A stretch of DNA of 64,000 nt from Flectonema sp. DT1601. Taxonomy: Eukaryota > Euglenozoa > Diplonemea > Diplonemida > Diplonemidae. The translations under genes were made by a program, and so were the position numbers. Shown piece after piece: positions 33,346 through 42,539 of the stretch. Numbering within the stretch: the stretch's first letter is position 1; each line of letters begins with the position of its first letter. The notes beneath the pieces were generated by a model that worked only from the letters and a program-made list of their open reading frames with translations, did not search any database and was not told where the DNA came from. The stretch covers positions 496,001-560,000 of the forward strand of contig OZ025781.1 of the NCBI GenBank assembly GCA_964019425.1. The letters run 5' to 3'.

Positions 33346-34362
33346 ATGAAGTTGTCGCTCGCCCTTTTGTCGCTCCCTTGTTTGGCTGCCGGACTTACGG
33401 CCTCGGCCGAAGACGTTGCCCACCTTGCGTTTGACTCGTTCAAGAGCCAGTACAACAAGAAGTACGTCAGCGAGGTTGAGGAAGCGAAGAGATACGAAGC
33501 CTTCAAGGCGTCGCTCGACAGAGTTGCGGCCTCTGGAAACCCAACTCATGGAATCACGAAGTTCAGTGACATGACTCCTGAGGAGTTCAAGGCAACGTAC
33601 TTGAGCGCCCGTCCTCTTCAGAAGAGCAGCCCACCTGTTGCGGAATGGGATGGTGAGTGCACTGCTTGCAAGAGATTCCCTGAACTCAGCAACCTGAAGA
33701 ACGCAACCTCATTCGACTGGACTACCAAGGGAGCAGTGACCAAGGTGAAGAACCAGGGACAGTGTGGATCTTGCTGGAGTTTCGGAACTACCGGAGACAT
33801 CGAGGGGACCTGGTTCTTGGCTGGAAACGACCTCACTTCCCTCTCTGAGCAAGAGTTGGTGTCGTGTGACAAGACCGACGATGGCTGTGGTGGAGGTCTT
33901 CAAGAGACAGCTTTCGCTTGGGTGATCAAGCAGGGAGGACTGACCACTGAAGCTAACTACCCATACAACTCAGGTGGTGGCCGTGTAGATGCTTGCGAGG
34001 AGGCGAAGAAGAAGCCAATCGCCGCTTCAATCAAGACCTGGTACCAGGTGTCGAAGAACGCTGGCGGGGAATCGAAGATTGAATCGCAGCTTCCCCACGT
34101 TGGACCGATCACCATCGGAATCAACGCCACCCCTATGCAGGACTACAAGGGTGGAGTTGACAACCCAAGATTGTGCTCTGGACTTCAGCTCGACCACGCT
34201 GTGTTGATTGTTGGATTCGGAACTGACAACGGTGTTGACTACTGGAAGATTAAGAACTCATGGGCAGCTGACTGGGGAGAGGAGGGTTACTACAGAATCG
34301 TTCGTGGTCACAACAAGTGTGGTCTGGCGAACGACGCTGTCCACAGTGTTGCCGGTAAATAG
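33346..34362 (+). CDS. Cathepsin L-like papain-family cysteine protease (copy 1)
   Basis: A 338-aa secreted or lysosomal preproenzyme (peptidase family C1A). The signal peptide (MKLSLALLSLPCLAAGLTAS) is followed by an I29 inhibitory prodomain with FDSFKSQYNKKY, an ERFNIN-like helix and the GITKFSDMTPEEF segment. The mature domain has the oxyanion Gln (137) and catalytic Cys (143) in QGQCGSCWSFG, His 284 in LDHAVLIVGFG and Asn 304 in KNSWAADWG, so it appears active. The ATG at 33346 begins the signal peptide; the upstream in-frame GTG at 33280 is not needed. The stop is TAG. GC content is higher than in the neighbouring host genes. The encoded protein is identical in the second copy. Confidence 0.94.
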   Translation: MKLSLALLSLPCLAAGLTASAEDVAHLAFDSFKSQYNKKYVSEVEEAKRYEAFKASLDRVAASGNPTHGITKFSDMTPEEFKATYLSARPLQKSSPPVAEWDGECTACKRFPELSNLKNATSFDWTTKGAVTKVKNQGQCGSCWSFGTTGDIEGTWFLAGNDLTSLSEQELVSCDKTDDGCGGGLQETAFAWVIKQGGLTTEANYPYNSGGGRVDACEEAKKKPIAASIKTWYQVSKNAGGESKIESQLPHVGPITIGINATPMQDYKGGVDNPRLCSGLQLDHAVLIVGFGTDNGVDYWKIKNSWAADWGEEGYYRIVRGHNKCGLANDAVHSVAGK

Positions 34363-34876
34363 GCTGTGGGGTTGTATTATAATTATTTCGTGTTTACACG
34401 TTTTCTCATCCATCTTATTTAGTGTGAAATGTTTGACGAAAGAACAACAACCAGTGAAAATGGATGTAAGTTCAGAACATGGCAGCCATTTCTTATATAA
34501 ATAGTTCTAGAATGACTGCCACCTATTCCTCTCTTGTCTAATATAGGAATAGCCTGTGTGTCGTATCGCACAGCATATTATCTATACTTTTATTTTTGAA
34601 TCTTATAAAGAGGTTTTTGGACATCGATTCTGTTCAAGTCCTGCTTACGAGTGAATGATGTATCTTGTTTGTGCTATTAAATGGTGACTGGAGTTCTTCT
34701 ACAAAAGCATCTGGTGCCTAACTGTTCGATATTCACGTACTTTTCCTTGTTTAAAGAAGTGTCTGTTGTCAAGGATTAGTAAACAAAGAATCTTTGAACT
34801 GCTCTCTGTATTGTCGTGGTGGTCTTAACCGTATAGCATTATTGTATTCCATCAAACAGTTAACCGAACCACACAC

Positions 34877-34906
34877 AAAATGAAGTTGTCGCTCGCCCTT
34901 TTGTCG
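34877..34906 (+). pseudogene. Relic of the cathepsin gene start
   Basis: Thirty bases are identical to 33343-33372, the AAA-ATG and first nine codons of the cathepsin gene, then the match is lost and a stop follows quickly. It looks like the stub of a third, mostly deleted tandem cathepsin copy 1.5 kb downstream. Also present at 57596-57625. Confidence 0.7.
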
Positions 34907-35187
34907 TTAAGGGAAGTAGCACAGTACTGAGGAGGTGGATGAAAGATTGCTCTTGCGGAATTACAGAATTCAATTATTAAGTTATCGATTCTGTGTTTTC
35001 TAAGTCGGAATGTGTTCTTAAGTTAGTTAATTTATTTATTATTTACTGCAACAGGATGTATGACAACAATCAAAACTGTTCTTTAGTTGCCTTTGCTAGA
35101 CAGATACCTCAATCCCGTATAATTTACAGGGGAAATTCGGTGTATTTTGGGCCACTTTTTGTTGGCCTTTTTTTTGGTGCATTTTGG

Positions 35188-35583
35188 GGCTGGGTAAGGG
35201 GAACGGTCCGAAGAAAAGATTATTTTTAATCATAGCCCGAAACCAACTTGTTTGTTGTCCTACGAACTTTTGCATTCGATTGAATTTTCCCGCCCTCTCC
35301 CCTTCTTTTGACTGATAACCATTAATACTAACACATTGGTATTCCGCGTTCCCTGATATATTTATATAGGGGGACTGTGTTAAATGGTAAAAGAAATAAC
35401 CATGTTGACGTGGTTCCCTTGGCTGAGAAGGGCAAACGCGATGAGTAGGACAGGCCAGACACCGCAGTGTCTCCCTTGCTTTCTTCGCTGAAGAGGGCTG
35501 GGTAAGGGGAATGGTCCGAAGAAAAGATTATTTTTAATCATAGCCCGAAACCAACTTGTTTGTTGTCCTACGAAATTTTGCTT
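35188..35583. repeat. 85-bp direct repeat, two units 311 bp apart
   Basis: Bases 35188-35273 and 35499-35583 are almost identical (sharing GGGCTGGGTAAGGGGAA and TAATCATAGCCCGAAACC). Recurs in block A copy 2 near 57907-58302. Function unknown. Confidence 0.8.
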
Positions 35584-35603
35584 TTTTTTTGATTGTATTA
35601 ATA

Positions 35604-35840
35604 CTAACTCATTTGTTTGAAAAAATGATTTCCAATTAATGTCTTTGCTGAAAAAACCCGTCGATGCCACCACCCCGACATTATTTGTTAGGATTATACA
35701 GCCCCCTCATGTTTTCTAACTGAATTCTGGATAACACTACCATAATTTATGTAAAGTGAGTACTCCGCTATTAGTGTTACTACGAACTAGCAATATGGGT
35801 AGGCCATCAAATTCTGATGGATAGATTAGGGGGGGGGGGT
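35604..35840. repeat. Dispersed 240-bp repeat, unit 1
   Basis: Runs from CTAACTCATTTGTTTGAAA to a G run and closely matches 41932-42160 downstream of the LRR gene in the same orientation, with small differences. Each array unit has two copies, so four lie in the window (35604, 41932, 53600, 58323). The conserved end TGGGTAGGCCATCAAATTCT then a G-rich tract may be an element terminus (inference). No coding potential. Confidence 0.8.
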
Positions 35841-35856
35841 GTGTCCTGTCGGTTCC

Positions 35857-36150
35857 GTATGTGAAATCTATTACAATTAATGAAGACTTGGTTGTGGATT
35901 TAATTATTAATTTATTAGAGGATTCAGACATTCTAGTTTTTAGAGAAGAGCAAGACGGGTCATGTTATTTTATAGGAAATTACAACTACAGAATATGTTG
36001 CACTATTCAGGAATCGAAGCTGCTTTTTCAGTTTTTCCTTATTACTTTACGATTGTTGCCGTCGTTTTGGAACGCTTCATCAATATTAATAAACCTTTTC
36101 GTCTTTCAGTAGATTCCAAAAAAAAAGGAAACAAATAAAAACAACAACAG
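35857..36150 (+). other. Possible 5' UTR intron of the Ubl-LRR gene (copy 1)
   Basis: A GTATGT donor at 35857 and an AAAACAACAACAG acceptor ending at 36150, two bases before the ATG, match the donor and A-rich acceptor style of the coding introns here. Excision would bring an upstream leader next to the start. No protein evidence can test it. Confidence 0.35.
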
Positions 36151-36152
36151 CA

Positions 36153-39100
36153 ATGCAAGTTTTTGTGACGTGTCCGGATTTGGGATTCCCTGCGGTGTCA
36201 GTCACGGTTGGTGCTGATTCTGTTGTGAGCGACGTGTTGATGGAAGCGGCTGGCGAGTGGGATGTCGATGCGGAGGAAGTTGAACTGTTGTTCGCTGGTG
36301 ATGTCCTTTGTGAAAGTGAGCGGCTGGCAGATCATGGAGTGGGTGGAGACAGCGAGTTGGAAATGCGGAAGAAGCTGATTCGGATCTTCGGTAAAAACTG
36401 GTTTGTTGATGATAGAAAAAGGGAGATGCTGCTTCTTTGGATTAGAGACCACAATACGGAGGATTTATATCTGGACACTCCCACATTCTTGGAGGATGGT
36501 TGCCTCACTGTTGACAAAAGATTGCTTCCTTCAGATGCCAAACGGATTTCCTTCCGCCATTCAAACTCCAACAGCACGGTCATCTCACAAGTTACTTCTA
36601 TTGGAGATGACTTTTTATATGATTGTTCAGAAATCACTTCTCTTGATCTTTCAAGTATTAGTAGTGTCACTAGTATTGGAAATCATTTTTTATTTCGTTG
36701 TTCAGAAATCACTTCTCTTGACCTTTCAGGTCTTTGTGGTGTCACCAGTATTGGAAGTTCTTTTTTGTCTAATTGTTCAGAAATCACTTCTGTTGACCTT
36801 TCAGGTCTTAGTAGTGTCACCAGTATTAAAAGTTCTTTTTTGTCTTATTGTTCAGAAATCACTTCTCTTGACCTTTCAGGTCTTAGTAGTGTCACCAGTA
36901 TTGGATATCAATTTTTGTCTAATTGTTCAGAAATCACTTCTGTTGCCTGTTTTTACAGGCTATGGGGCTGTATACGTATGGAAAAGGATGTAATGGAGTG
37001 GCAAGAGAAGTGGGCTCACGACGGGCAGTACGGCTACCGGAAGGGGAGATCTACGCTCGACCTCAGCTGGAAGATAGCACTAGACGTGGAACACGCAACT
37101 CTCTACGGAGAAGAGATTGCAGGAGTGACCACGGACTTCAGGAAGTGTTTCGACCTGATCCCGCACGACATCCTCCTGAAATTGGTGAAGGAATTGGGCC
37201 TCGGTGATAAGATCCTGAGAACTGTGACGGATGTCTACCGGCGACTCAGAAGGAGATTCAAGTTCCCGAGCGGCGTCGGAGAAGAATTTGCCACCACCAA
37301 CGGAATACTGCAAGGATGCCCGCTCAGCGTGGTGCTCTTCAATGCGCTGAGCTCGATACTCAGCAAAGCAATCGAGAGGGAAGCCGATGTGACGCCCGGA
37401 TCGTATGCGGACGACCTGACATTGTTTGGATCACGAACGAAGCTACAAGAAGGCGTAGAAGTCGTTGCGGAGTTCTGCACCCTGACCGGACAAGAACTCG
37501 CGCCTCAGAAATGCAAGTGGTTCTCGAACAGAGACCAGGGCCAGACCAACATCACAATGGGGGACACAACACTGGACTTCGATGACAGTGTCGATATCGT
37601 GGGATGCCACCTCAGTATGAAAGGAACCACCAAGCAGATGGGGAGGATCACGGAAGAAGTGCTCGATAGAGCGAGGCGAATCCGGTTACTTCCGCTCAGA
37701 TATCAAGCGAAGGAACAGATAGCTGCAGCTAGTGTCATGCCCAAGGCGCTCTTCGGAACGGCACTGTACGATCCCGATGCGACGCGACTCGGACTGCTGA
37801 GAAGAGCAATGGCAACGGGGATTTTCCGCAAACTTGGAGGGAAAAGAACTAAGATGTCGCACACCATGGGCCTAACGCTACTCTGCAAGGGACATTGTGT
37901 GGATCCCGCGACGTACATTAGGTACAACAGACTCCTTGCACTCACCAGAATGCTACCGAAGCTAACTGAGAGGATACGCAGGGTATGGGAACACCTGCAG
38001 GAGCACACTGAAGCGACGAGAGGACCAGTCGGCCTCGCCCTGAGTACTCTGAAGGAACTTGGATGGGAATGGTCAACTTTCTCGGTCTTCGAAGGTCCGG
38101 GAGGGATGACCGAACACGGAAGGCTGGATGCGGGGCGCTGGCGGCACGATGTCAGAGAGGCGTGCAGGCGTTTCACCTGGAACAAAACAATTGCGGAAAC
38201 GAGACGGGTAAACCTGAGAGGTATTGAAGCGGGCATCGACCGGAAAGAGACCCTGAAGGTCCTGAAGGAAGGAAAGGGCGACCCCTACCTGCGCGGAGTA
38301 GTGAAGCACTGCCTCCTGGACAACGTGTACACTGGCTCGATGAAGGCGGGAAACAAGAACTGCGCGCACTGCGAGGAGGTTGACGACGTAGAGAGGACGG
38401 AGACCCTCGAGCACGTGAACTGGGATTGCAGAGCTTATGACACAATACGACAGGAATATCCGCAAGTGATGCTACAAGTTCGATGCGATTGGCCCAATTG
38501 CCTGAGGCTACTCGGCATCAAGCCCGACAATGTGGAACTGCCGGCGGGGCTCACCGGAGACCTACAACGAATGTTCGCACGGATCAGGCTCCGCAGGGAC
38601 GACTACCAACAACTGGAGGAGAGACGGCTGACGGTTGTGGAATACGCTGGGAACAAGGAACCGGAAGTAGTTATGCGATACAACAACAAACTGGAAAAGT
38701 ACATGCCAGTATACACCCAATGGCCCGAAGCCCTTGGATTGACCTTGTACTTAGCGCTTGCGAGCTACCTGAGGGAACTGAAGTGGCCTCGACAGCCAGA
38801 CGGGGTCGGAGTCACCTTCCTGGAATTAGCGATCGACTTCGAAGCGTATGCGGGGGTTGACATACCGACCACAGTCCACGAAGGCCACGTAGCGAAGTGC
38901 ACCAAAGACAGAGCCGCCGGGAAGAAAGCTGACGTCATGTGTGGACTGATGCTAAGATTGAACTTGGTTCACAAGCATTTAGAAGGCGAGGAACAAAGAA
39001 CCTTTCCCGACTACTGCGTAGGAAGCAACAAAGCCTTACGTCCACTAGGAGCCCCGGTACTGAAAGGTTTGAAGAAACGACCAGCTTTTCTGATGGGAGA

Positions 39101-39836
39101 CGAAACAGTAGACACAATTCGGAGGACGGTCCAGGAGGCGAACGACGGAAAAGCTGACAAAATCAGATTCGGCTTCGAGACTGAGTGCAGGCACTCGAGC
39201 GAGAGGGAAGGGAGAGCGGAGAAATGGATAACCGCGGCACGACTTTTCCCATCAAAGGAAAAAGACGTACAGCTGAGGAGGGAGCTCTGCGAGCGAGGAC
39301 CGACACGCCCGCCACCCGAGGTCGTCAAGAGACCGGGCATCGCGGAGGGACAAGGAACGATGAACTCGACGTGCTACGGGCACTTCAAGAAGAAATGCAA
39401 TAGTTGTCGACGGGCCGGAAACACCATCTACCAGTGCTGCCACAACCATCACACTCTGGGGGATGAAGATGGACAAATACCGATATGGGACTTTTGCAGC
39501 AAGCACAAGCTTACTCCATGTGCAGTCTGCATAGTGATCGGCAGAGGATCTGAGCAATGTTGCAGAAACAGCCACCACCGATGCCGTCACCACGAGATGG
39601 CTCCCTGCAACGACTGCAAGCGGAATCCGGATCCGGAACAACGGACTGCCACGAAATGCTGCAACAAAAAGCATCACGGGCCAATTATAAGGACGTTGAC
39701 GAGGAGGGCGAAGCAGCCGACGAAGCATGATACGCAAACCAGCACATCGCTTCTAAAATTAGGTTTCACCAAACAAATGAAACCGAAAGCAGAGGAAACC
39801 CCGGAAAGGGAACCACAGGACAAGGGGTTAACTTAG
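36153..39836 (+). CDS. Chimeric ORF: Ubl-LRR N-terminus fused in frame to truncated LINE ORF2
   Basis: One open frame of 1227 aa made of two unrelated parts. Residues 1-75 are ubiquitin-like (MQVFVTC..., LLFAGDVLCESERLADHG, SELEM). After a linker, 25-aa leucine-rich repeats begin at 36624 (unit CSEITSLDLSGLSSVTSIG plus six residues), four complete plus part of a fifth. At 36945 host sequence stops; six filler bases follow, and from 36952 the frame continues in LINE ORF2 just before YRLWGCIRMEKD, through the RT core with QGCPLS and YADD (37404-37415), CCHC finger and Cys/His modules, to TAG. The endonuclease and first RT motifs are missing, so it cannot be an autonomous element. An in-frame junction has about a one-in-three chance. 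Whether the fusion is expressed, or is an assembly join, is unknown. Confidence 0.7.
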   Translation: MQVFVTCPDLGFPAVSVTVGADSVVSDVLMEAAGEWDVDAEEVELLFAGDVLCESERLADHGVGGDSELEMRKKLIRIFGKNWFVDDRKREMLLLWIRDHNTEDLYLDTPTFLEDGCLTVDKRLLPSDAKRISFRHSNSNSTVISQVTSIGDDFLYDCSEITSLDLSSISSVTSIGNHFLFRCSEITSLDLSGLCGVTSIGSSFLSNCSEITSVDLSGLSSVTSIKSSFLSYCSEITSLDLSGLSSVTSIGYQFLSNCSEITSVACFYRLWGCIRMEKDVMEWQEKWAHDGQYGYRKGRSTLDLSWKIALDVEHATLYGEEIAGVTTDFRKCFDLIPHDILLKLVKELGLGDKILRTVTDVYRRLRRRFKFPSGVGEEFATTNGILQGCPLSVVLFNALSSILSKAIEREADVTPGSYADDLTLFGSRTKLQEGVEVVAEFCTLTGQELAPQKCKWFSNRDQGQTNITMGDTTLDFDDSVDIVGCHLSMKGTTKQMGRITEEVLDRARRIRLLPLRYQAKEQIAAASVMPKALFGTALYDPDATRLGLLRRAMATGIFRKLGGKRTKMSHTMGLTLLCKGHCVDPATYIRYNRLLALTRMLPKLTERIRRVWEHLQEHTEATRGPVGLALSTLKELGWEWSTFSVFEGPGGMTEHGRLDAGRWRHDVREACRRFTWNKTIAETRRVNLRGIEAGIDRKETLKVLKEGKGDPYLRGVVKHCLLDNVYTGSMKAGNKNCAHCEEVDDVERTETLEHVNWDCRAYDTIRQEYPQVMLQVRCDWPNCLRLLGIKPDNVELPAGLTGDLQRMFARIRLRRDDYQQLEERRLTVVEYAGNKEPEVVMRYNNKLEKYMPVYTQWPEALGLTLYLALASYLRELKWPRQPDGVGVTFLELAIDFEAYAGVDIPTTVHEGHVAKCTKDRAAGKKADVMCGLMLRLNLVHKHLEGEEQRTFPDYCVGSNKALRPLGAPVLKGLKKRPAFLMGDETVDTIRRTVQEANDGKADKIRFGFETECRHSSEREGRAEKWITAARLFPSKEKDVQLRRELCERGPTRPPPEVVKRPGIAEGQGTMNSTCYGHFKKKCNSCRRAGNTIYQCCHNHHTLGDEDGQIPIWDFCSKHKLTPCAVCIVIGRGSEQCCRNSHHRCRHHEMAPCNDCKRNPDPEQRTATKCCNKKHHGPIIRTLTRRAKQPTKHDTQTSTSLLKLGFTKQMKPKAEETPEREPQDKGLT
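36624..36945 (+). repeat. 75-bp LRR coding repeats, 5' tract of copy 1
   Basis: Units start at 36624, 36699, 36774, 36849 and 36924, each opening TGTTCAGAAATCACTTCT. They encode 25-aa leucine-rich repeats, similar in style to BspA-like surface LRRs. The tract is cut at 36945 by the truncated LINE. Confidence 0.9.
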
Positions 39837-39912
39837 GTTGGCCGAACCAGTGCCTCGTCATCTCACCGTGCTAGCAAGCCTGAATGACAGCACTCAAAAT
39901 GGTACATATAAT
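36952..39912 (+). mobile_element. 5'-truncated LINE copy inside the Ubl-LRR gene
   Basis: Identical to 48620-51580 of the full-length LINE. It lacks about 4.8 kb of 5' sequence (ORF1, 2A, endonuclease, start of RT), as typical for incomplete target-primed reverse transcription. Its 3' end is followed directly by the LRR unit TGTTCACAAATCACT at 39913. Because the identity continues far past the element into flanking host DNA, truncation by recombination or misassembly is as likely as a separate insertion. Confidence 0.8.
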
Positions 39913-40834
39913 TGTTCACAAATCACTTCTCTTGACCTTTCAGGTCTTAGTAGTGTCACCAGTATTGAAAGTTTTTTTTTGTCTAATTGTTCACAAATCA
40001 CTTCTCTTGACCTTTCAGGTATTAGTAGTGTCACCAGTATTGGAGTTTGTTTTTTGTCTAAGTGTTCAGAAATCACTTCTCTTGACCTTTCAGGTCTTAG
40101 TAGTGTCACCATTATTGAAAGTTCTTTTTTGTCTTATTGTTCTGAAATCACTTCTCTTGACCTTTCAGGTCTTAGTAGTGTCACTAGTATTGGAAATCAT
40201 TTTTTATTTCGTTTTTCAGAAATCACTTCTCTTGACCTTTCAGGTCTTTGTGGTGTCACCAGTATTGGAAGTTCTTTTTTGTCTAATTGTTCACAAATCA
40301 CTTCTCTTGACCTTTCAGGTCTTAGTAGTGTCACCAGTATTGAAAGTTTTTTTTTGTCTAAGTGTTCACAAATCACTTCTCTTGACCTTTCAGGTCTTAG
40401 TAGTGTCACCAGTATTGAAAGTTTTTTTTTGTCTAAGTGTTCACAAATCACTTCTCTTGACCTTTCAGGTCTTAGTAGTGTCACCAGTATTGAAAGTTTT
40501 TTTTTGTCTAAGTGTTCACAAATCACTTCTCTTGACCTTTCAGGTCTTAGTAGTGTCACCAGTATTGGAGATTGTTTTTTGTCTGAGTGTTCAGAAATCA
40601 CTTCTCTTGACCTTAGTAGTGTCAACTCTTGGTCTTAGTAGTGTCACCAGTATTGAAAGTTCTTTTTTGTCTAATTGTTCAAAAATCACTTCTGTTGACC
40701 TTTCAGGTCTTAGTGATGTTAAAGAAATTGGTGATGCCTTCTTCGATAATTGCAGTGCCCTGGAATCTGTTCAGCTGCCTGAAAATAATGGCGCTCTCTT
40801 TGAACCGTCTGTGAAAGCTGCGATTAATCATTAA
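39913..40834 (+). pseudogene. 3' portion of the Ubl-LRR gene, cut off by LINE and frame-disrupted (copy 1)
   Basis: Nine or more 75-bp LRR units continue the array after the LINE 3' end, several containing ITSLDLSGLSSVTSIES. Near 40614-40633 the unit has 20 bases where seven are expected, a net +13, so the main frame hits TAG at 40636-40638. The last units and a proper C-terminus (LSDVKEIGDAFFDNCSALE, then TAA at 40832-40834) lie in another frame. The part has no own ATG near its start. An AATAAA lies at about 40897. It is either a broken remnant or the tail of a spliced or array-varying gene. Confidence 0.75.
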
Positions 40835-41361
40835 ATGTAAAGTGTTGAATTGATTATTGGTTGTCATGTATTTTATATTTTTAATGTTTTGTTGTCAATA
40901 AAACGTGGTATCAACTTTTACCAAGTGACGAGACCTCGGAATCTATGATTCTCCTCGCGTCTCATCACTTCTCTTCCGATGATATTATTCTGCCAAGTTA
41001 TCTTTTTTTCCCTGAGCGTTTAGTATTACTGTTTGCGATTATACAAAAATCTACGTCTGTTTTCTGAGTAATCTTTTTTTTTGTTCCGACGAAGTCAGAG
41101 AAGAAACTATTCAGATTGAAAGTCGATATTTCTTATGGTCATGATTAATTTTCACCATGCGACAGGATTTTATCTGTGTTCAACGAAATATAAGGCTGAT
41201 CTGAATGGTTTTTTTGTTCTTATTTTGTGTCAAACCCCCGTCCTTGGATCTGACAGGTATTTTTCAGTTGAGTACTTTGATATTAATTTAATTTCAATAT
41301 CAAAATTCCATTTTTGGTAACGTGCCGCTAACAATGAATGAAGAGGGAGAAAAGCTTCTGT

Positions 41362-41643
41362 TTGGTTGGGTCAACCAACTGAACGTTTCTCCGCCGATAT
41401 CGGGACGGAAATTATTTACAAGATATTCGTAAAATGTATCAAGCGAAAGTTATTTTGTAGTGTTCATTCTTTTATCAGACTTTCAAGCCTTTCCCCGTTT
41501 TCAATAATAAATCTTAATCCCACCCGCCATTCCTCGTAGTGCCGATCCTCCCCAAGAGAAGATCGGCACATTAATGTTCATGAAGCAGATACTCTAAGGC
41601 AGACGTCTACTCGTCGTCAAGGGTAGACCGCCAAGTTGACGAC
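41362..41643. other. Cluster of inverted repeats, possible structured RNA
   Basis: Three structures are visible. TTGGTTG/CAACCAA is at 41362-41378. A 9-bp stem GTGCCGATC/GATCGGCAC is at 41539-41547 and 41561-41569. An interleaved pair GTCTAC (41605-41610), GTCGTCAA (41613-41620), GTAGAC (41623-41628), TTGACGAC (41636-41643) is ordered a-b-a'-b' like an H-type pseudoknot. Identical at +11668. No known RNA family recognised. Confidence 0.45.
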
Positions 41644-41931
41644 CCTATATGTATATGATTACCGAGTGAATTGTTTTCTATCCTTCATCATCATCTTTCT
41701 TTCATCAGGTGCAAAAAGAATGCAATAGTTGATTACCGAGTACAACAAAGTTTTTATATTTATCACTCTAATTTACTAACTCAGTAGATGTAAATTCATG
41801 TAGCGTTGGTGCATCAAAGTAGTTGAGAATTTGAATCGAAACTGCCTCGAAGATTCTGTTTTTAAGTTGTCAAAGTTTCACCCCAACCTTCGGATTTAAT
41901 AAAAGAGCTGTTTTATTATTTTTAATATAAG

Positions 41932-42160
41932 CTAACTCATTTGTTTGAAAAAAATGATTTCCAATTAATGTCTTTGCTGAAAAAACCCGTCGATGCCACC
42001 ACCCCGACATTATTTGTTAGGATTATACAGAGCCCCCTCATGTTTTCTAACTGAATTCTGGATAACACTACCATAATTTATGTAAAGTGAGTACTCCGCT
42101 ATTAGTGTTGCTACGAACTAACAATATGGGTAGGCCATCAAATTCTGATGGATAGTTTAG
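41932..42160. repeat. Dispersed 240-bp repeat, unit 2
   Basis: Same family and orientation as 35604-35840, with a G-rich end. Just beyond it (about 42180-42400) sequence resembling the reverse complement of the 32860-33060 element begins, so the two may form one composite element in opposite arrangements. Confidence 0.75.
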
Positions 42161-42539
42161 GGGGGGGAGTAGGGGGGGGGTACAAGCATCGAATTTACGG
42201 AGATTTTGGGCACTTTCGGTTTTTTTCCGGAGAACAAGTTTTTTGGGCACCCAAACTATGAAAACTGCAACATATACCCCAAAAATGGGGATTGCGATCC
42301 AAAGAAACAGTTCTTCGGCACTTTAGAGCAAGTCTTTGAAAAATCTCAAAAAGTGTGGACCGTGTGGGTACCTGAGGGGGGTGAAAACAAGGGGTGTGTT
42401 AGGAGGGCTCACAAAAATTACAAGTAATTCCGTGCATTGAGCAATCCATAACCAGGGTTTCCCTCTGAGTTGAGTGGGGAATGAAATGGGAACCCAAGTT
42501 TTATTTTTATCGACCTGATTTGAACCTTAATAATATGCT

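Larger units (their letters stand above)
34363..36152. other. Noncoding spacer between cathepsin and Ubl-LRR gene (copy 1)
   Basis: No gene supported. It contains a relic of the cathepsin start (34877-34906), an 85-bp direct repeat (35188-35273 and 35499-35583), a dispersed 240-bp repeat (35604-35840) and a possible 5' UTR intron (35857-36150). The same items lie 22719 bases downstream in block A copy 2. Confidence 0.6.
32842..36945. repeat. Duplicated block A, copy 1
   Basis: Matches 55561-59664 at a constant offset of 22719 with very few differences (two of them in the Ubl region: Met/Thr and Glu/Val). It carries the cathepsin gene, about 1.8 kb of noncoding DNA and the 5' part of the Ubl-LRR gene. 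On the left the match stops at a run of nine A. On the right the LRR arrays diverge in unit order. Confidence 0.9.

Noticed and set aside
36624..36945. CRISPR-like array of regular 75-bp repeats
   Set aside because: The repeats are contiguous, have no spacers, translate into 25-aa leucine-rich repeats and lie in a eukaryotic gene.
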